DNA of 64,000 nt, from the NCBI GenBank assembly GCA_019359325.1, contig JAHHHN010000008.1, positions 124,001 to 188,000 of the forward strand, given 5' to 3'. This document shows, one piece after another, positions 7,863-16,659 of the stretch. The DNA is from Mojavia pulchra JT2-VF2 (lineage in GTDB: Bacteria; Cyanobacteriota; Cyanobacteriia; Cyanobacteriales; Nostocaceae). Numbering within the stretch: position 1 is the first letter of the stretch; each line of letters begins with the position of its first letter. The notes under the pieces are model-generated. The model saw only the letters and a program-made list of their open reading frames with translations, was not told where the DNA came from and searched no databases. Position numbers and translations under genes: made by a program.

Positions 7863-9254
7863 TTAAAATTTTATGCCTAATTTTTTTATAGATTTTAATA
7901 TTTCTTGCGCTTGAATTTCATCTCCTAAGCTTTTATAAATTGTGTATGACTGAAGGTAATAAAAAGCCGCTTCTTGATGACGATTCAACTTGTGAAAAAT
8001 TGCACCTAACTTAAAATTTATTTTAGCTTCTTCACGTGTATTTTTCATTTCTTGAGTTAGGATAAGAGCAGATCTCAAAAATCCCATTGCCTGAAAGTAC
8101 TCCTCCTCAAAGTAATAAATATTGCCAATATTAAATAATAATTGTTGTTGACTGTGTTTAGCTCCAATATTCTGCACAATAGTCAACGACTGTTTATAGT
8201 ATGCTAAAGCATTATCATGTCTACCTAGATGCTGGTATGTAGATGCAATCCTGGCTAGGGCAGAAGCTTCTCCAAATTTATTACGAATTTCGCGGCTAAT
8301 ATTTAAAGATTCTATATTGTATTCAATGGCTTGCTCAAGTTGATTTATTTGACTACATACATCACTTAAGCCTTGCAAAATTGCATTTCGGACTTTTTTA
8401 GCATCAGTATGATAGGAAATTTCTAAGGCTGTTGTCAAAAAAGCCATTGCTGTTTGATATTGATCAAGACCTTTATATGCGTGACCGAGAATGTGAAGAG
8501 TAATCATCACTAGGTTGTGGTTGTCAATTTCTCTAGCAAGCAGGAGTGCTTGATTACAATAATCAATTGATTTTTGCCACTGCTGTAGCTGAAGATAAAT
8601 ACCACCAATGTTTGCTAGTGAGCTTCCTGTGGCTTTGATGTCTTTCATTTCATGAGCAATCACGAGAGCTTTTTGCTCGTAATTAAGTGCCTGTTGATAA
8701 TCTCCTAAGCATTGGTAAACACTTGCAAGTGATCCCAAAGCAGTTTTCTGGGAACTACGCTCATTTATTTCACAACTGATGGCAAACTGATTTTGAAAGA
8801 ACTCAATAGCTTGTTGATACTGTCCCAGATTTTGGTAATTAGTACCCAGCCCCCAAATAGCTGCAATATGTAATAGCCTGTTTCCAGTCTCACAAGTAAT
8901 TTTTATTAATTGTGTAAAGTATTTGATGGACTCATAATATTGACTCAGTTGGCGATAACAATTACCTATGTTGTACAAAGCAACTTCTTGCCAATCTTTA
9001 ACGTCCATCCGTTGAGATAAGGCAAGAAGCAGCTTATGGTATTCCAAAGCTTGTGGAAATTGGAACAATTTTTCGTAAATGCCTGCTAGCTGACTCAGGC
9101 AAGTCAGTTCTTCTTGCTGATCTTGGCTTTGTCGGCTGATTGACAACTTCTCTAGGTAATAAGCAAGCCTCCTACGGAGGAGGTTTGCTAAATTTTGTTC
9201 TTCTTCTACTATCATCTGTAGCGTTGCAATGTATTGATTAACCAAGCCAAACAT
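7863..9254 (-). CDS. Tetratricopeptide-repeat protein
   Basis: This 463-residue protein consists almost wholly of about ten TPR helix pairs spaced at roughly 40 residues, the longer spacing of the TPR_12/Rapsyn-LGN type. Recurring signatures include an aliphatic-Gly-x-Tyr core, A-L-x-Y-x-x-x-A-L and I-G-N-I-Y. An N-terminal helix of about 40 residues precedes the repeats. There is no catalytic domain, signal peptide or membrane segment, so it is probably a cytoplasmic protein-interaction scaffold. The gene stands alone, flanked by repeat-rich spacers, so its partner cannot be guessed from context. Confidence 0.88.
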   Translation of the reverse strand: MFGLVNQYIATLQMIVEEEQNLANLLRRRLAYYLEKLSISRQSQDQQEELTCLSQLAGIYEKLFQFPQALEYHKLLLALSQRMDVKDWQEVALYNIGNCYRQLSQYYESIKYFTQLIKITCETGNRLLHIAAIWGLGTNYQNLGQYQQAIEFFQNQFAISCEINERSSQKTALGSLASVYQCLGDYQQALNYEQKALVIAHEMKDIKATGSSLANIGGIYLQLQQWQKSIDYCNQALLLAREIDNHNLVMITLHILGHAYKGLDQYQTAMAFLTTALEISYHTDAKKVRNAILQGLSDVCSQINQLEQAIEYNIESLNISREIRNKFGEASALARIASTYQHLGRHDNALAYYKQSLTIVQNIGAKHSQQQLLFNIGNIYYFEEEYFQAMGFLRSALILTQEMKNTREEAKINFKLGAIFHKLNRHQEAAFYYLQSYTIYKSLGDEIQAQEILKSIKKLGIKF

Positions 9255-9470
9255 GACTGCATTGCTATGCAGCCAATAGGGATTACAGTAATACGTAGCA
9301 TTTCTCTAGTAGTTTGTTATGCGTTGATTTGGTAAAGTTTCGCTGTTTTTATATAAGCTTTAAATTTGCTTCCTTAAACCTTTACCAACCCTTTATATTC
9401 AGCTTTAAGTAAAATATATCCTTAGTATGTTTAGTGAAAATTTTCGGCAATCAGTTCTCTGCTGAACTCA

Positions 9471-9518
9471 AAAAAACCGGCGCAATCCTATCTATTCAAG
9501 GGATAAGACGACTAATCA
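9471..9518 (+). repeat. Degenerate copy of the IS605-like right-end hairpin
   Basis: The segment reads like the 7606-7741 hairpins (CCGGCG, a pyrimidine-rich arm, TTCAAGGG, then a purine arm ending in GACGA) but with several substitutions. It is probably an older relic of the same element type, lying between the TPR gene and the decayed GH31 fragment. Just downstream (9562-9601) is a palindromic GCGTAGCGTCCCTAAAGGG repeat of the common Nostoc spacer type. Confidence 0.35.
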
Positions 9519-9707
9519 CTATGACCAATAATTAATGACTCTAAATTTTACGGCTTTTTATGTTCGCGTAGCGTCCCTAAAGGGTAAACAAGCAAAGCGA
9601 TGTTTTCGCGTCCTGTGGGATAAGTTAACCTAGAATCTAGGTTTGAGTAGAAGTTATAAATTTAAAGAAAATTCTTTTGTCTACTTCCTGTAGGTAGAAT
9701 AATTAAC

Positions 9708-9956
9708 TGCTCTGTATCTAGTAAACAACTAAAAGTAATTGTTGAAGTAGATGCTAGCCTAAAATTTTGCGATCGCTCAGGGCAAGTTATTCGAGAAGAA
9801 CTCCCACCAAAAAGCAAAAATCAAGGGTGGATTCATCAAGCACAACTACGGACATAAGGACGCATTTATGGGTTAGGAGAGCGGGCTTCTTCACTAAATC
9901 TGCGTGCAGCCAAAGATGAACAGCAACGAGGTATAACAGTTACTGAGCATTGTTAA
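9708..9956 (+). pseudogene. Decayed fragment of a GH31 family alpha-glucosidase
   Basis: One frame gives an N-terminal GH31-like stretch: VIVEVDASLKF, then GQVIREELPP, a TAA stop at 9855-9857, and in the same frame GRIYGLGERASSLNLRAAKD, ending at a TAA at 9954. The GLGERA...LNLR segment is a hallmark of the N-terminal beta-sandwich just ahead of the catalytic barrel in GH31 enzymes. The barrel is entirely missing and there is no plausible start, so this is a dead remnant of roughly 80-90 codons. Similarity may reach back to about 9687. The neighbouring IS605-like hairpin suggests the region was rearranged by mobile DNA. Confidence 0.7.
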
Positions 9957-10300
9957 CCCTCTTCTGATGACTTGTAGTTTCCTGCATCTTTTAACTTTTC
10001 CCGCTTTCTCACCAATCCGCCTCGGAATAGAATTTTAATAAAGCGGACTAAGCTGCATATTTAAGTTTATTTGAGTGGACTTGCGCTGTTAGCCCTACAC
10101 TTCAATGCAGGGCTAGATGTTGGTCGGTAAGCACAACAATTTGACCGTTGCAAAAATGTGGGTAACGAACAACTAACATTTAATTGTCATCATTTATTAC
10201 AACACTTGCTATATCCACGGATAAGTATAAATATAGACAATAGCTTGTTTCACAGGCATGAGTCAGTTAACAAAATTAATAAGTACATAACACAAGTCTT

Positions 10301-11227
10301 ATGAATAGTTCGCGTCTTGAACAAAGGGGCATCTACTTATCTGTCGGTGGTGCTTTAATTATGGCAATTTTAGGCATTTCCTTCGGATTAGCAATCCAAT
10401 CGGCAGCAGTTATGCTCGATGGCTTCTTCAATGTGATTAGTTTTCTTATGGGATTAGCCACCTTGTGGATTTCTCGGTTGTTGAAACGTCCAGAGGGGAA
10501 AAAATTCCAATTTGGTTACACGGGATTTACTCCCTTGCTTAACCTTTGTAAAGGGCTACTTGTTGTCGGGCTGTCCATGTTTGCCTTTACCTCTGCGGTT
10601 GCAGCATTGTTACATGGTGGTAGGGCGCTGAATGCCGGGGCAGCAGTAATTTATGCGGCGATCGCCGCATCTGGCTGTCTGCTCATTGCGATTATACAAA
10701 ATATAATTGCCAGAAAGACAGGATCTCCAATAGTAAGCGTAGACTCCAAAAATTGGATGATTAACGGGTTAATTAGCCTTTCAGTTGGAGTTGTCTTTAG
10801 TATTGTTGCATTGATTAAAAATACTTCTTTTGCTTGGTTTGTTCCCTATGCAGATCCTACAATTGTCACTATCTTAGTACTACTCAGCTTCCCTATTCCT
10901 GCCAAAATTGTCCTTGAAAGCCTGAATCAACTTCTGTTAGGCGCTCCCAATTTGGAACTGCAAAAACGGATTAATCAGTTACTTGATGTCGCAACAACAA
11001 AATTGCCTTGTACTAAGCGTTATTTGCGAATGACATTAGTAGGACAGGCTATGTATCTACATCTTTACTGGCTACTACCTAATGACCATAAATTAACAAG
11101 TATCGAAGCAGTAGATGCAATGCGTCACGATATTACAGGAATTGTAAAACAAGAGTTTCCGAATGTAACTCTCGATATTATTTTTACTCAAGATGAGCAA
11201 TGGTTTGCCATGATGAACCCTGAATAA
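10301..11227 (+). CDS. Cation diffusion facilitator (CDF) family transporter
   Basis: This 308-residue integral membrane protein has about six transmembrane segments in residues 14-210 and a roughly 90-residue cytoplasmic C-terminal domain, the normal CDF layout. The second segment carries Asp in VMLDGFFNVIS and is followed by the family's F-x-F-G-Y-T-G loop. A second Asp stands in SVDSKNWMING, where canonical zinc exporters have His-x-x-x-Asp. CDF proteins export divalent metals (Zn, Co, Fe, Mn) by proton antiport. The altered metal-site residues mean the metal cannot be predicted. It starts at ATG with no strong ribosome-binding site, stands alone, and has no metal regulator next to it. Confidence 0.83.
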   Translation: MNSSRLEQRGIYLSVGGALIMAILGISFGLAIQSAAVMLDGFFNVISFLMGLATLWISRLLKRPEGKKFQFGYTGFTPLLNLCKGLLVVGLSMFAFTSAVAALLHGGRALNAGAAVIYAAIAASGCLLIAIIQNIIARKTGSPIVSVDSKNWMINGLISLSVGVVFSIVALIKNTSFAWFVPYADPTIVTILVLLSFPIPAKIVLESLNQLLLGAPNLELQKRINQLLDVATTKLPCTKRYLRMTLVGQAMYLHLYWLLPNDHKLTSIEAVDAMRHDITGIVKQEFPNVTLDIIFTQDEQWFAMMNPE

Positions 11228-11743
11228 ATAATGGTTGTCTTGCACAAACAACTAATAAATGCTTAGACCAATTTAATGGCCAATGACAGGGTTTCTCATC
11301 TAGTTGAACCATAATCCCTTGCTTACCTCACTCACATCCGCCAATAATTCATCACTTTTACTCCAATACCACAACATCTTGGGGCTACTAAACCTTTGTT
11401 CGGTTAATTATGAGAAAGTAAAATTTTAAACTTATACGGTTTACACCTGATAATCTTCACCTGGGTATTCACAAGCTGTACTTACATGGTCTTATCAGCT
11501 TTTTGGAAATTTAAATACATCCCATAGGAAGATGACCTATATAAAAAAGAAGGAGTAAATTAATCCGGGATGTTGTTATGCACTGGATTTATCTAAAGGT
11601 CTGGTGATGAGCCAAACCTTATTCCTTAATTCTTACATCAAAAAATAGCTTAACTGATGGTGCGAGTCCACTACTCTTGCCATCACCATCTAGCCATGCA
11701 CAGCAGTCGCTCATGGGGAGCCAATGGATTGCGCGGCGATTCA
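11228..11743. other. Spacer without a supported gene
   Basis: About 515 bp separate the CDF gene and the P-loop kinase. A short minus-strand frame (about 35 codons, near 11300-11410) contains a plausible peptide with WYWSKSDELLADVSEV, but it lacks a convincing start and was not called. Bases 11704-11722 (CAGTCGCTCATGGGGAGCC) are a fragment of the dispersed repeat found in the ribosomal cluster. Confidence 0.5.
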
Positions 11744-12268
11744 ATGCAACGCATTTCTGTAGTTGGAACTAGTGGTTCAGGTAAAACGACGTTGGCGCGT
11801 CAAATTTCTCAGCGCCTGGAGATTCCCCATGTGGAACTAGACTATTTGCACTGGAAACCCAATTGGGTGGAAGTTTCAGATGATGTTATGCGCGATCGCG
11901 TTTCTCAGGTATTATCAGGTAATAGCTGGGTAGTAGATGGTAATTACAGCAAAGTACGCGATATCGTTTGGGGTAGGGCTGATACAGTTGTGTGGCTGGA
12001 CTATGCTTTAACAGTGATTATGAGTCGTGTGGTTTGGCGGACATTGCATCGGGTAATAACGCAACAAGAAGTCTGCAATGGTAACCGCGAAACTTGGAAA
12101 ACAACTTTTAGTAAAGATTCAATTATTTTGTGGGCGCTGACAACTTACAATAAAAAACGTAGAGAGTATCCTCAATTATTTGCACAACCGCAGTATAAAC
12201 ATCTGAGGATTGTACATCTGCGCTCGCCCGCATCTGCACAAAAGTGGTATAACAGTTTAATTTTTTAA
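11744..12268 (+). CDS. P-loop kinase of the adenylate-kinase-like (FlaR/topology-modulator) type
   Basis: The protein has 174 residues. The N-terminus gives a beta strand and Walker A motif (ISVVGTSGSGKTTLARQI), then a His-x-x-Leu-Asp-x-x-x-x-Lys-Pro-Asn-Trp segment typical of small nucleotide-kinase-like ATPases once annotated as DNA topology modulation proteins. A Trp-rich lid region with basic residues follows. It is probably a cytosolic phosphotransferase; the substrate is unknown. ATG 11744 is chosen because the in-frame extension back to 11657 runs through a dispersed repeat (11704-11722) and so is unlikely to be coding. Its stop lies 29 bp from the end of the convergent methyltransferase gene. 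Confidence 0.75.
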   Translation: MQRISVVGTSGSGKTTLARQISQRLEIPHVELDYLHWKPNWVEVSDDVMRDRVSQVLSGNSWVVDGNYSKVRDIVWGRADTVVWLDYALTVIMSRVVWRTLHRVITQQEVCNGNRETWKTTFSKDSIILWALTTYNKKRREYPQLFAQPQYKHLRIVHLRSPASAQKWYNSLIF

Positions 12269-12297
12269 ACTGTTATATCCTCGATAATTTTTGCAGT

Positions 12298-12921
12298 TCA
12301 TTTCTTTGCCTGGATTACCTGCAAACTTCCACCCGCATATAAAGTTTGGTTCCCCACCTTGAACCCTATTGCTGTCAATAACTTAGGCAAATTAGTTCGC
12401 AAAAGTTGCCAAGCCGTCTCCGTCTCAAACAACAGCAAAAACAGCGATATTCCAGGCCAGAATATATGATTTGTGGGAGCGTGAAAATCTACCAAGGTAA
12501 ACATTCCTCCCGGCTTCAACACTCGATAAACCTCATGAATAATTTGTCGCAATTGGTCAGGTTGCATCTCATGTAGTGCCACACTTGTATGCACCAAATC
12601 AAACTCATTATCTATAAAGGGCATATCCTCTGCAAAAGCTTCCACATAGGAAGCACTAGGTACATTCTGTTGTGCCCGTTTCAAAGATAATGGTGAAGCA
12701 TCCAGTCCTGTGACGTTTTGTGAATATTTCACTAAAAATTGTGTTGCTTGGCCGCTGCCGCAACATAAATCTAAAATCTTAGTGTCTGAGTGAAGGTCTA
12801 AGCCTTGTAGAGCTAGTTGGCGAAAACGAGCTTCACCGCCAACACTCAAAGCTGCTAAACCAGATATGCCATCATATAGCCACTGATAGCGATAACTCCA
12901 ATCTCTTAAAATTGTTGCCAT
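12298..12921 (-). CDS. Class I SAM-dependent methyltransferase
   Basis: This 207-residue protein has the UbiE/methyltransferase-11 fold. Motif I is ILDLCCGSGQATQFL (about 48-62), an acidic residue ends strand 2 (VTGLDAS), motif II is FDLVHTSVALHEM and motif III is VLKPGGMFTLVDFH. It transfers a methyl group from S-adenosylmethionine. The YRYQWLYDGIS start region recalls the quinone/tocopherol-type methyltransferases, but the substrate cannot be deduced. The gene is divergent from hemH with 93 bp between them, so they may share a regulatory region. The protein is soluble, with no signal sequence. Confidence 0.87.
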   Translation of the reverse strand: MATILRDWSYRYQWLYDGISGLAALSVGGEARFRQLALQGLDLHSDTKILDLCCGSGQATQFLVKYSQNVTGLDASPLSLKRAQQNVPSASYVEAFAEDMPFIDNEFDLVHTSVALHEMQPDQLRQIIHEVYRVLKPGGMFTLVDFHAPTNHIFWPGISLFLLLFETETAWQLLRTNLPKLLTAIGFKVGNQTLYAGGSLQVIQAKK

Positions 12922-13014
12922 AAAAACTTTGCGTCCTTTTAACCTTTATATTTAATAAAGATATATTGTTAACATTAGTAAAAAAACTGAAAGGGTTGGG
13001 GGAAAGTAATAGCT

Positions 13015-14178
13015 ATGGGTCGTGTAGGCGTTTTATTACTCAATCTCGGTGGTCCTGATAAATTAGAAGATGTTGGGCCATTTTTGTTTAACCTGTTTTC
13101 CGATCCCGAAATTATTCGCCTACCATTTCGTTGGTTGCAAAAACCCCTAGCTTGGTTCATTGCTTCACGACGCACCAAAACTTCTCAAGAAAACTACAAG
13201 CAAATCGGCGGCGGTTCACCACTGCGTCGGATTACAGAAGCGCAAGGAGAAGCGCTGAAACGACAGCTGGGTGATTTGGGGCAAGAAGCAAATATATATG
13301 TGGGAATGCGTTATTGGCATCCCTATACTGAAGAAGCGATCGCTCAACTAACCCAAGACAATATCGAACGCTTAGTAATCTTACCTCTATATCCTCAATT
13401 TTCCATCAGCACCAGTGGTTCCAGTTTCCGGCTTTTAGAAAAGCTGTGGCAAGAAGATCCAAAACTTCAGCGTCTCGACTACACCGTCATTCCCTCTTGG
13501 TATAAACACCAAGGCTACCTTCAAGCAATGGCAGAACTCATTGCTCAAGAACTCGATCAATTTCCCAATCCCGATCAGGTTCATATCTTTTTCAGCGCTC
13601 ATGGTGTGCCTAAAAGCTACGTTGAAGAAGCAGGCGACCCCTATCAGCAAGAAATTGAGGAATGTACTGTTCTGATTATGCGTACCCTCAATCGTCCCAA
13701 TCCCCACACCTTAGCTTACCAAAGCCGTGTGGGCCCAGTAGAGTGGCTTCAACCTTACACTGAAGATGCGCTAAAAGCATTAGGGGCCGAAGGTATTCAA
13801 GATTTAGTCGTTGTGCCTATTAGTTTTGTCTCCGAACACATCGAGACACTACAGGAGATTGATATTGAATATCGGGAAATAGCTGAGGAGTCGGGGATTC
13901 ACAACTTCCGTCGTGTACCTGCGCCCAATACCCATCCGGTATTTATTAAAGCATTGGCAGACTTAGTGATTGATGCACTCAAACAACCGAGTTTCAAACT
14001 TTCACAAGCCGCCCAGATGAAGAAAAGAGTCAAAATGTATCCCCAAGAGCGTTGGGAATGGGGTATAACAACTAGCGCCGAAGTATGGAATGGTCGTATT
14101 GCCATGCTTGGCTTCATCGCCTTAATCATTGAGCTAGTAACCGGTCACGGACTGTTGCACATGATCGGCCTTTTGTAG
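13015..14178 (+). CDS. hemH: Ferrochelatase with C-terminal chlorophyll-binding (HLIP-type) helix
   Basis: HemH inserts Fe2+ into protoporphyrin IX, the last step of heme synthesis. The 387 residues begin with the family signature [16 protein letters not shown]. The active-site His lies in [14 protein letters not shown] (His196), and the catalytic acidic face is in [17 protein letters not shown]. After the roughly 325-residue catalytic core and a basic linker, a C-terminal helix (about 345-387) carries the Glu-x-x-Asn-Gly-Arg motif of chlorophyll a/b-binding and high-light-inducible proteins ([12 protein letters not shown]). This extension is known from cyanobacterial and plastid ferrochelatases and tethers the enzyme to thylakoids. 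A GGGGGAAAG ribosome-binding site precedes the ATG. Confidence 0.97.
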   Translation: MGRVGVLLLNLGGPDKLEDVGPFLFNLFSDPEIIRLPFRWLQKPLAWFIASRRTKTSQENYKQIGGGSPLRRITEAQGEALKRQLGDLGQEANIYVGMRYWHPYTEEAIAQLTQDNIERLVILPLYPQFSISTSGSSFRLLEKLWQEDPKLQRLDYTVIPSWYKHQGYLQAMAELIAQELDQFPNPDQVHIFFSAHGVPKSYVEEAGDPYQQEIEECTVLIMRTLNRPNPHTLAYQSRVGPVEWLQPYTEDALKALGAEGIQDLVVVPISFVSEHIETLQEIDIEYREIAEESGIHNFRRVPAPNTHPVFIKALADLVIDALKQPSFKLSQAAQMKKRVKMYPQERWEWGITTSAEVWNGRIAMLGFIALIIELVTGHGLLHMIGLL

Positions 14179-14203
14179 TAACTAGCCTTCCTGAACTGCG
14201 TAG

Positions 14204-14251
14204 GTTGGGGATTGGGGACTGGGGGCTGGGGATTGGGGGTTGGGGACTGGG
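14204..14251. repeat. Short tandem repeats (ggggatt / ggggact)
   Basis: About seven imperfect heptamer-like units follow the hemH stop. The unit is the reverse complement of the C-rich repeat at 420-464. Confidence 0.8.
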
Positions 14252-14304
14252 AAGGAGACAAGGAGAGAAATTCCTATTCTTAACTTACGATTCAGAACTC
14301 AGCA

Positions 14305-14928
14305 CTAATAACGTTTAGCTGTTGGCTGCCGACGGCGATTGTGCCAATACCAGCCATACCAATGCTTTGCGCTACGAATTGCAAATAAAAGGAGGATTAA
14401 AGTAATTAATCCTCCTGTCCTGGAAGCATTAAAGGCAAACACTACTAAAACAACGCACAAGATATCTTGAAGAAATACTGCCCACAATGGTAAGCCGCGT
14501 AAGCGATAGAACCAACCGACTTGCACTAGTTGGAGTACCAAAGCTAGCAAGCCTCCAATAAAGGCAATTAACCAGTTTGGTGCTATTGTTGCTGACGATG
14601 AAACTACTGCTAACCCCATGATTCCCCCCACAATTGGGGATAATAATAACTCTATCGGTTGTAGCATTCTCTGCCCCAGGATGTTTTTTGAAGCCAGTAG
14701 CTCAACCAAAGACCAAATAGTGAGCAAGCCTAGCAAGATTGGTGGCGAAACGCGAGATAAAATTGGGAGTTGCGACCATAAGTTATTGCCCTGCAACAGC
14801 CCAATCATTAATAGAGGTATGCCTATTCTCATTCCTGCTGCCGCAGATGCAGAAAGCGTTGCCAGGATTTCAATCATCAGGCCACTCAAAGCATTAATAA
14901 AGGTATTATTGTTATTTATAATACCCAT
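14305..14928 (-). CDS. DUF4126 family membrane protein
   Basis: This 207-residue hydrophobic protein has about five to six transmembrane segments. It matches the DUF4126 pattern: a leading helix with Leu-Ala-x-x-Ser-Ala-x-Ala-Gly-x-Arg, then P-L-L, a middle segment with P-I-E-L-L-L-S-P-I-V-G-G-I-M-G, and a C-terminal pair of helices. It ends with a basic tail. The function of the family is unknown; such proteins lie in the inner membrane. The first Met is used here, but Met18 (position 14877, MIEILATLSASAAAGMRIG) matches the usual family start and may be the true one. It is convergent with hemH. Confidence 0.75.
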   Translation of the reverse strand: MGIINNNNTFINALSGLMIEILATLSASAAAGMRIGIPLLMIGLLQGNNLWSQLPILSRVSPPILLGLLTIWSLVELLASKNILGQRMLQPIELLLSPIVGGIMGLAVVSSSATIAPNWLIAFIGGLLALVLQLVQVGWFYRLRGLPLWAVFLQDILCVVLVVFAFNASRTGGLITLILLLFAIRSAKHWYGWYWHNRRRQPTAKRY

Positions 14929-15455
14929 TGCTGCTCAGAAATTAAGCAACAAATGGAAATTTATCAGATATTAAAATACTCAGTACTCTTTTGATCTGTC
15001 TGTAAAGTCATATTAATCAAATGTTGGCGCAGGAATAAAACAAAGCGCAGAGCTTATCCCACAGTCCTTATATCTCTTAATGCACATTTTAAACTTTAAT
15101 ACTTGTACCTAAAGCAGGGGAATACGATCGCAATTATAGATACTAAGTAAAATAATCAACCTCTTGCATAAGATAGTCTATTTTTTATCTCGAACCGCAG
15201 ATAAACACACATAGAAATCTGAGCGGCGGTACTCCAAACTTAAGGTCTTTAACTTTAAATTTTGCAAAATTCAAAATTCTTCCCATAGGGGGTTGACGTG
15301 TTTAATAATCTTTACAAAATTCTTTAAAACTAACAAAAACTGACAGGTTAATTTTGAATTTGGTGCGCTATTATCATCTAGCAATTACAAAAATTTGGTG
15401 TTAAGAGTCCGATTGCAATTCGACTCTAACATTAGAAATGGGAGAGAATATAAAT
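14929..15455. other. Spacer upstream of the PhyH gene
   Basis: About 525 AT-rich bp lie between divergent genes. One short palindromic region (15405-15430, AGAGTCcgattgcaattcGACTCT) sits about 25 bp before the PhyH start, where it could be an operator or leader hairpin. I see no gene. Confidence 0.5.
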
Positions 15456-16265
15456 ATGGTTCAAAGTATAGAAGGTATAGCTAAATTTACAGCTACCGAC
15501 CTAGATAAATTTGCAAAAGAATTGAATAGAGACGGAATTTGTGTGATTCCCGGCCTTTTTGACAAAAAATTAATTAGTGAATGGGCACAAGCTTTTGATT
15601 TGTTGTTCCGGGAGCGTCAAAATCAACCAGGTGGGTTAGCTCCCCGCGAAATTGCTCGATACTATCTGACATTGCCTTGGGTTAAGCCTTTTGCCAATGT
15701 GGAGGTTTTTGCTAACCAAGTGATTATGGGTGTTATTGAGCGCGTGTTTTACCAAGAATACGTCATGGTTCAGTTGGGTGTTGATGTCCCGTTTCAGGGT
15801 TCGGAATATCAGGAAACCCATAGAGACTATCGCCCCCTATTCTCCGACCAGATAGTAACCCCACTCTACGCCCTAGCAGTTAACTTTCCATTGGTGGAAG
15901 TAACAGCAGAAAACGGCCCGTTCCAAATGGCGCGTGGTACTCATCTTTTACCGCGTGAAGAAGGTTTGAGGAAAATTGCCACTGGTGAAATTGCGATGGA
16001 ATCTTTCTATATGCAGCCAGGTGATGTGATGATTCGGACGCCTTTGGCACTACACCGAGGTTCACCAAATCGCACCAGTCAGCCAAGACCAATGGTAGTC
16101 ATGGGCTACGCCATGCATTGGTTACACACTCCGAAAGTCGATTTGGCTCTTGAGCAAGACTACTATGATAGTCTGCCAGAAAAGGTTAGGCAGCTATTGC
16201 GGTGTCAGGTTGTGGATCGCTTACCAAAAGAGAAAGTTGAAACTTACGTGAATTTCAAGTATTAA
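15456..16265 (+). CDS. Phytanoyl-CoA dioxygenase (PhyH) family protein
   Basis: This 269-residue Fe(II)/2-oxoglutarate dioxygenase hydroxylates a small-molecule or lipid substrate with O2 and 2-oxoglutarate. The iron triad is visible as His122-x-Asp124 (ETHRDYRP) and the distal His200 (PLALHRGSPN), and the Arg that binds 2-oxoglutarate is probably in SQPRPMVVMGY. ATG 15456 has a GGAGAG ribosome-binding site 9 nt upstream; an ATG at 15438 lies ahead of that site and is less likely. There is no signal peptide. Neither neighbour (DUF4126, GH43) clearly shares a pathway. An inverted repeat at 16356-16410 may terminate it. The family is very diverse, so the substrate is unknown. Confidence 0.87.
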   Translation: MVQSIEGIAKFTATDLDKFAKELNRDGICVIPGLFDKKLISEWAQAFDLLFRERQNQPGGLAPREIARYYLTLPWVKPFANVEVFANQVIMGVIERVFYQEYVMVQLGVDVPFQGSEYQETHRDYRPLFSDQIVTPLYALAVNFPLVEVTAENGPFQMARGTHLLPREEGLRKIATGEIAMESFYMQPGDVMIRTPLALHRGSPNRTSQPRPMVVMGYAMHWLHTPKVDLALEQDYYDSLPEKVRQLLRCQVVDRLPKEKVETYVNFKY

Positions 16266-16355
16266 GTATTTGTCATTAATCTTTTGTCCTCAGGTAAGTA
16301 CAAATGATTAATGACAAATAACGTCTTTGATATAAAAAAATAAAAGAACATAAAC

Positions 16356-16410
16356 GTAGGGTGGGCATTGCCCACCAAAACTGGGAAATGGTGAGCAATG
16401 CCCACCCTAC
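16356..16410. repeat. 21-bp inverted repeat, possible terminator or MITE-like element
   Basis: The arms at 16356-16376 and 16390-16410 match at 20 of 21 positions (GTAGGGTGGGCATTGCcCACC and its complement) around a 13-nt loop. It lies about 90 bp after the PhyH stop. This GGGTGGGCAATGCCCACCC type of palindrome is common in cyanobacterial spacers, so it may be a repeat element that also stops transcription. Confidence 0.75.
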
Positions 16411-16580
16411 TCTCAATGAGATTACAAAGATTTGAAGACTTAATTCACATTAAACGTAATTTACTAATTTGTACTACAAAAAACTAAAGAACCCGAACCA
16501 GCACAAAGATAGAGGCTGAGGGAAGAAAAATTGAGGATGATTTGTTGTTTTCATCCTCATTCCGTTAATCGCATCGTTTA

Positions 16581-16619
16581 GTTGCGATCGCCTTCGGCGC
16601 TGCGCTCCGCGCAATCGCA
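16581..16619. repeat. HIP1-containing palindromic spacer repeat
   Basis: GCGATCGCCTTCGGCGCTGC continues into a CTCCGCGCAATCGC arm. This is a common Nostoc spacer palindrome. It lies directly upstream of the GH43 start, in the same frame, and falsely lengthens that reading frame. Confidence 0.65.
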
Positions 16620-16659
16620 CTTCTACGAAATTGAGCCAATACCTGGAGATGTTATCAAG

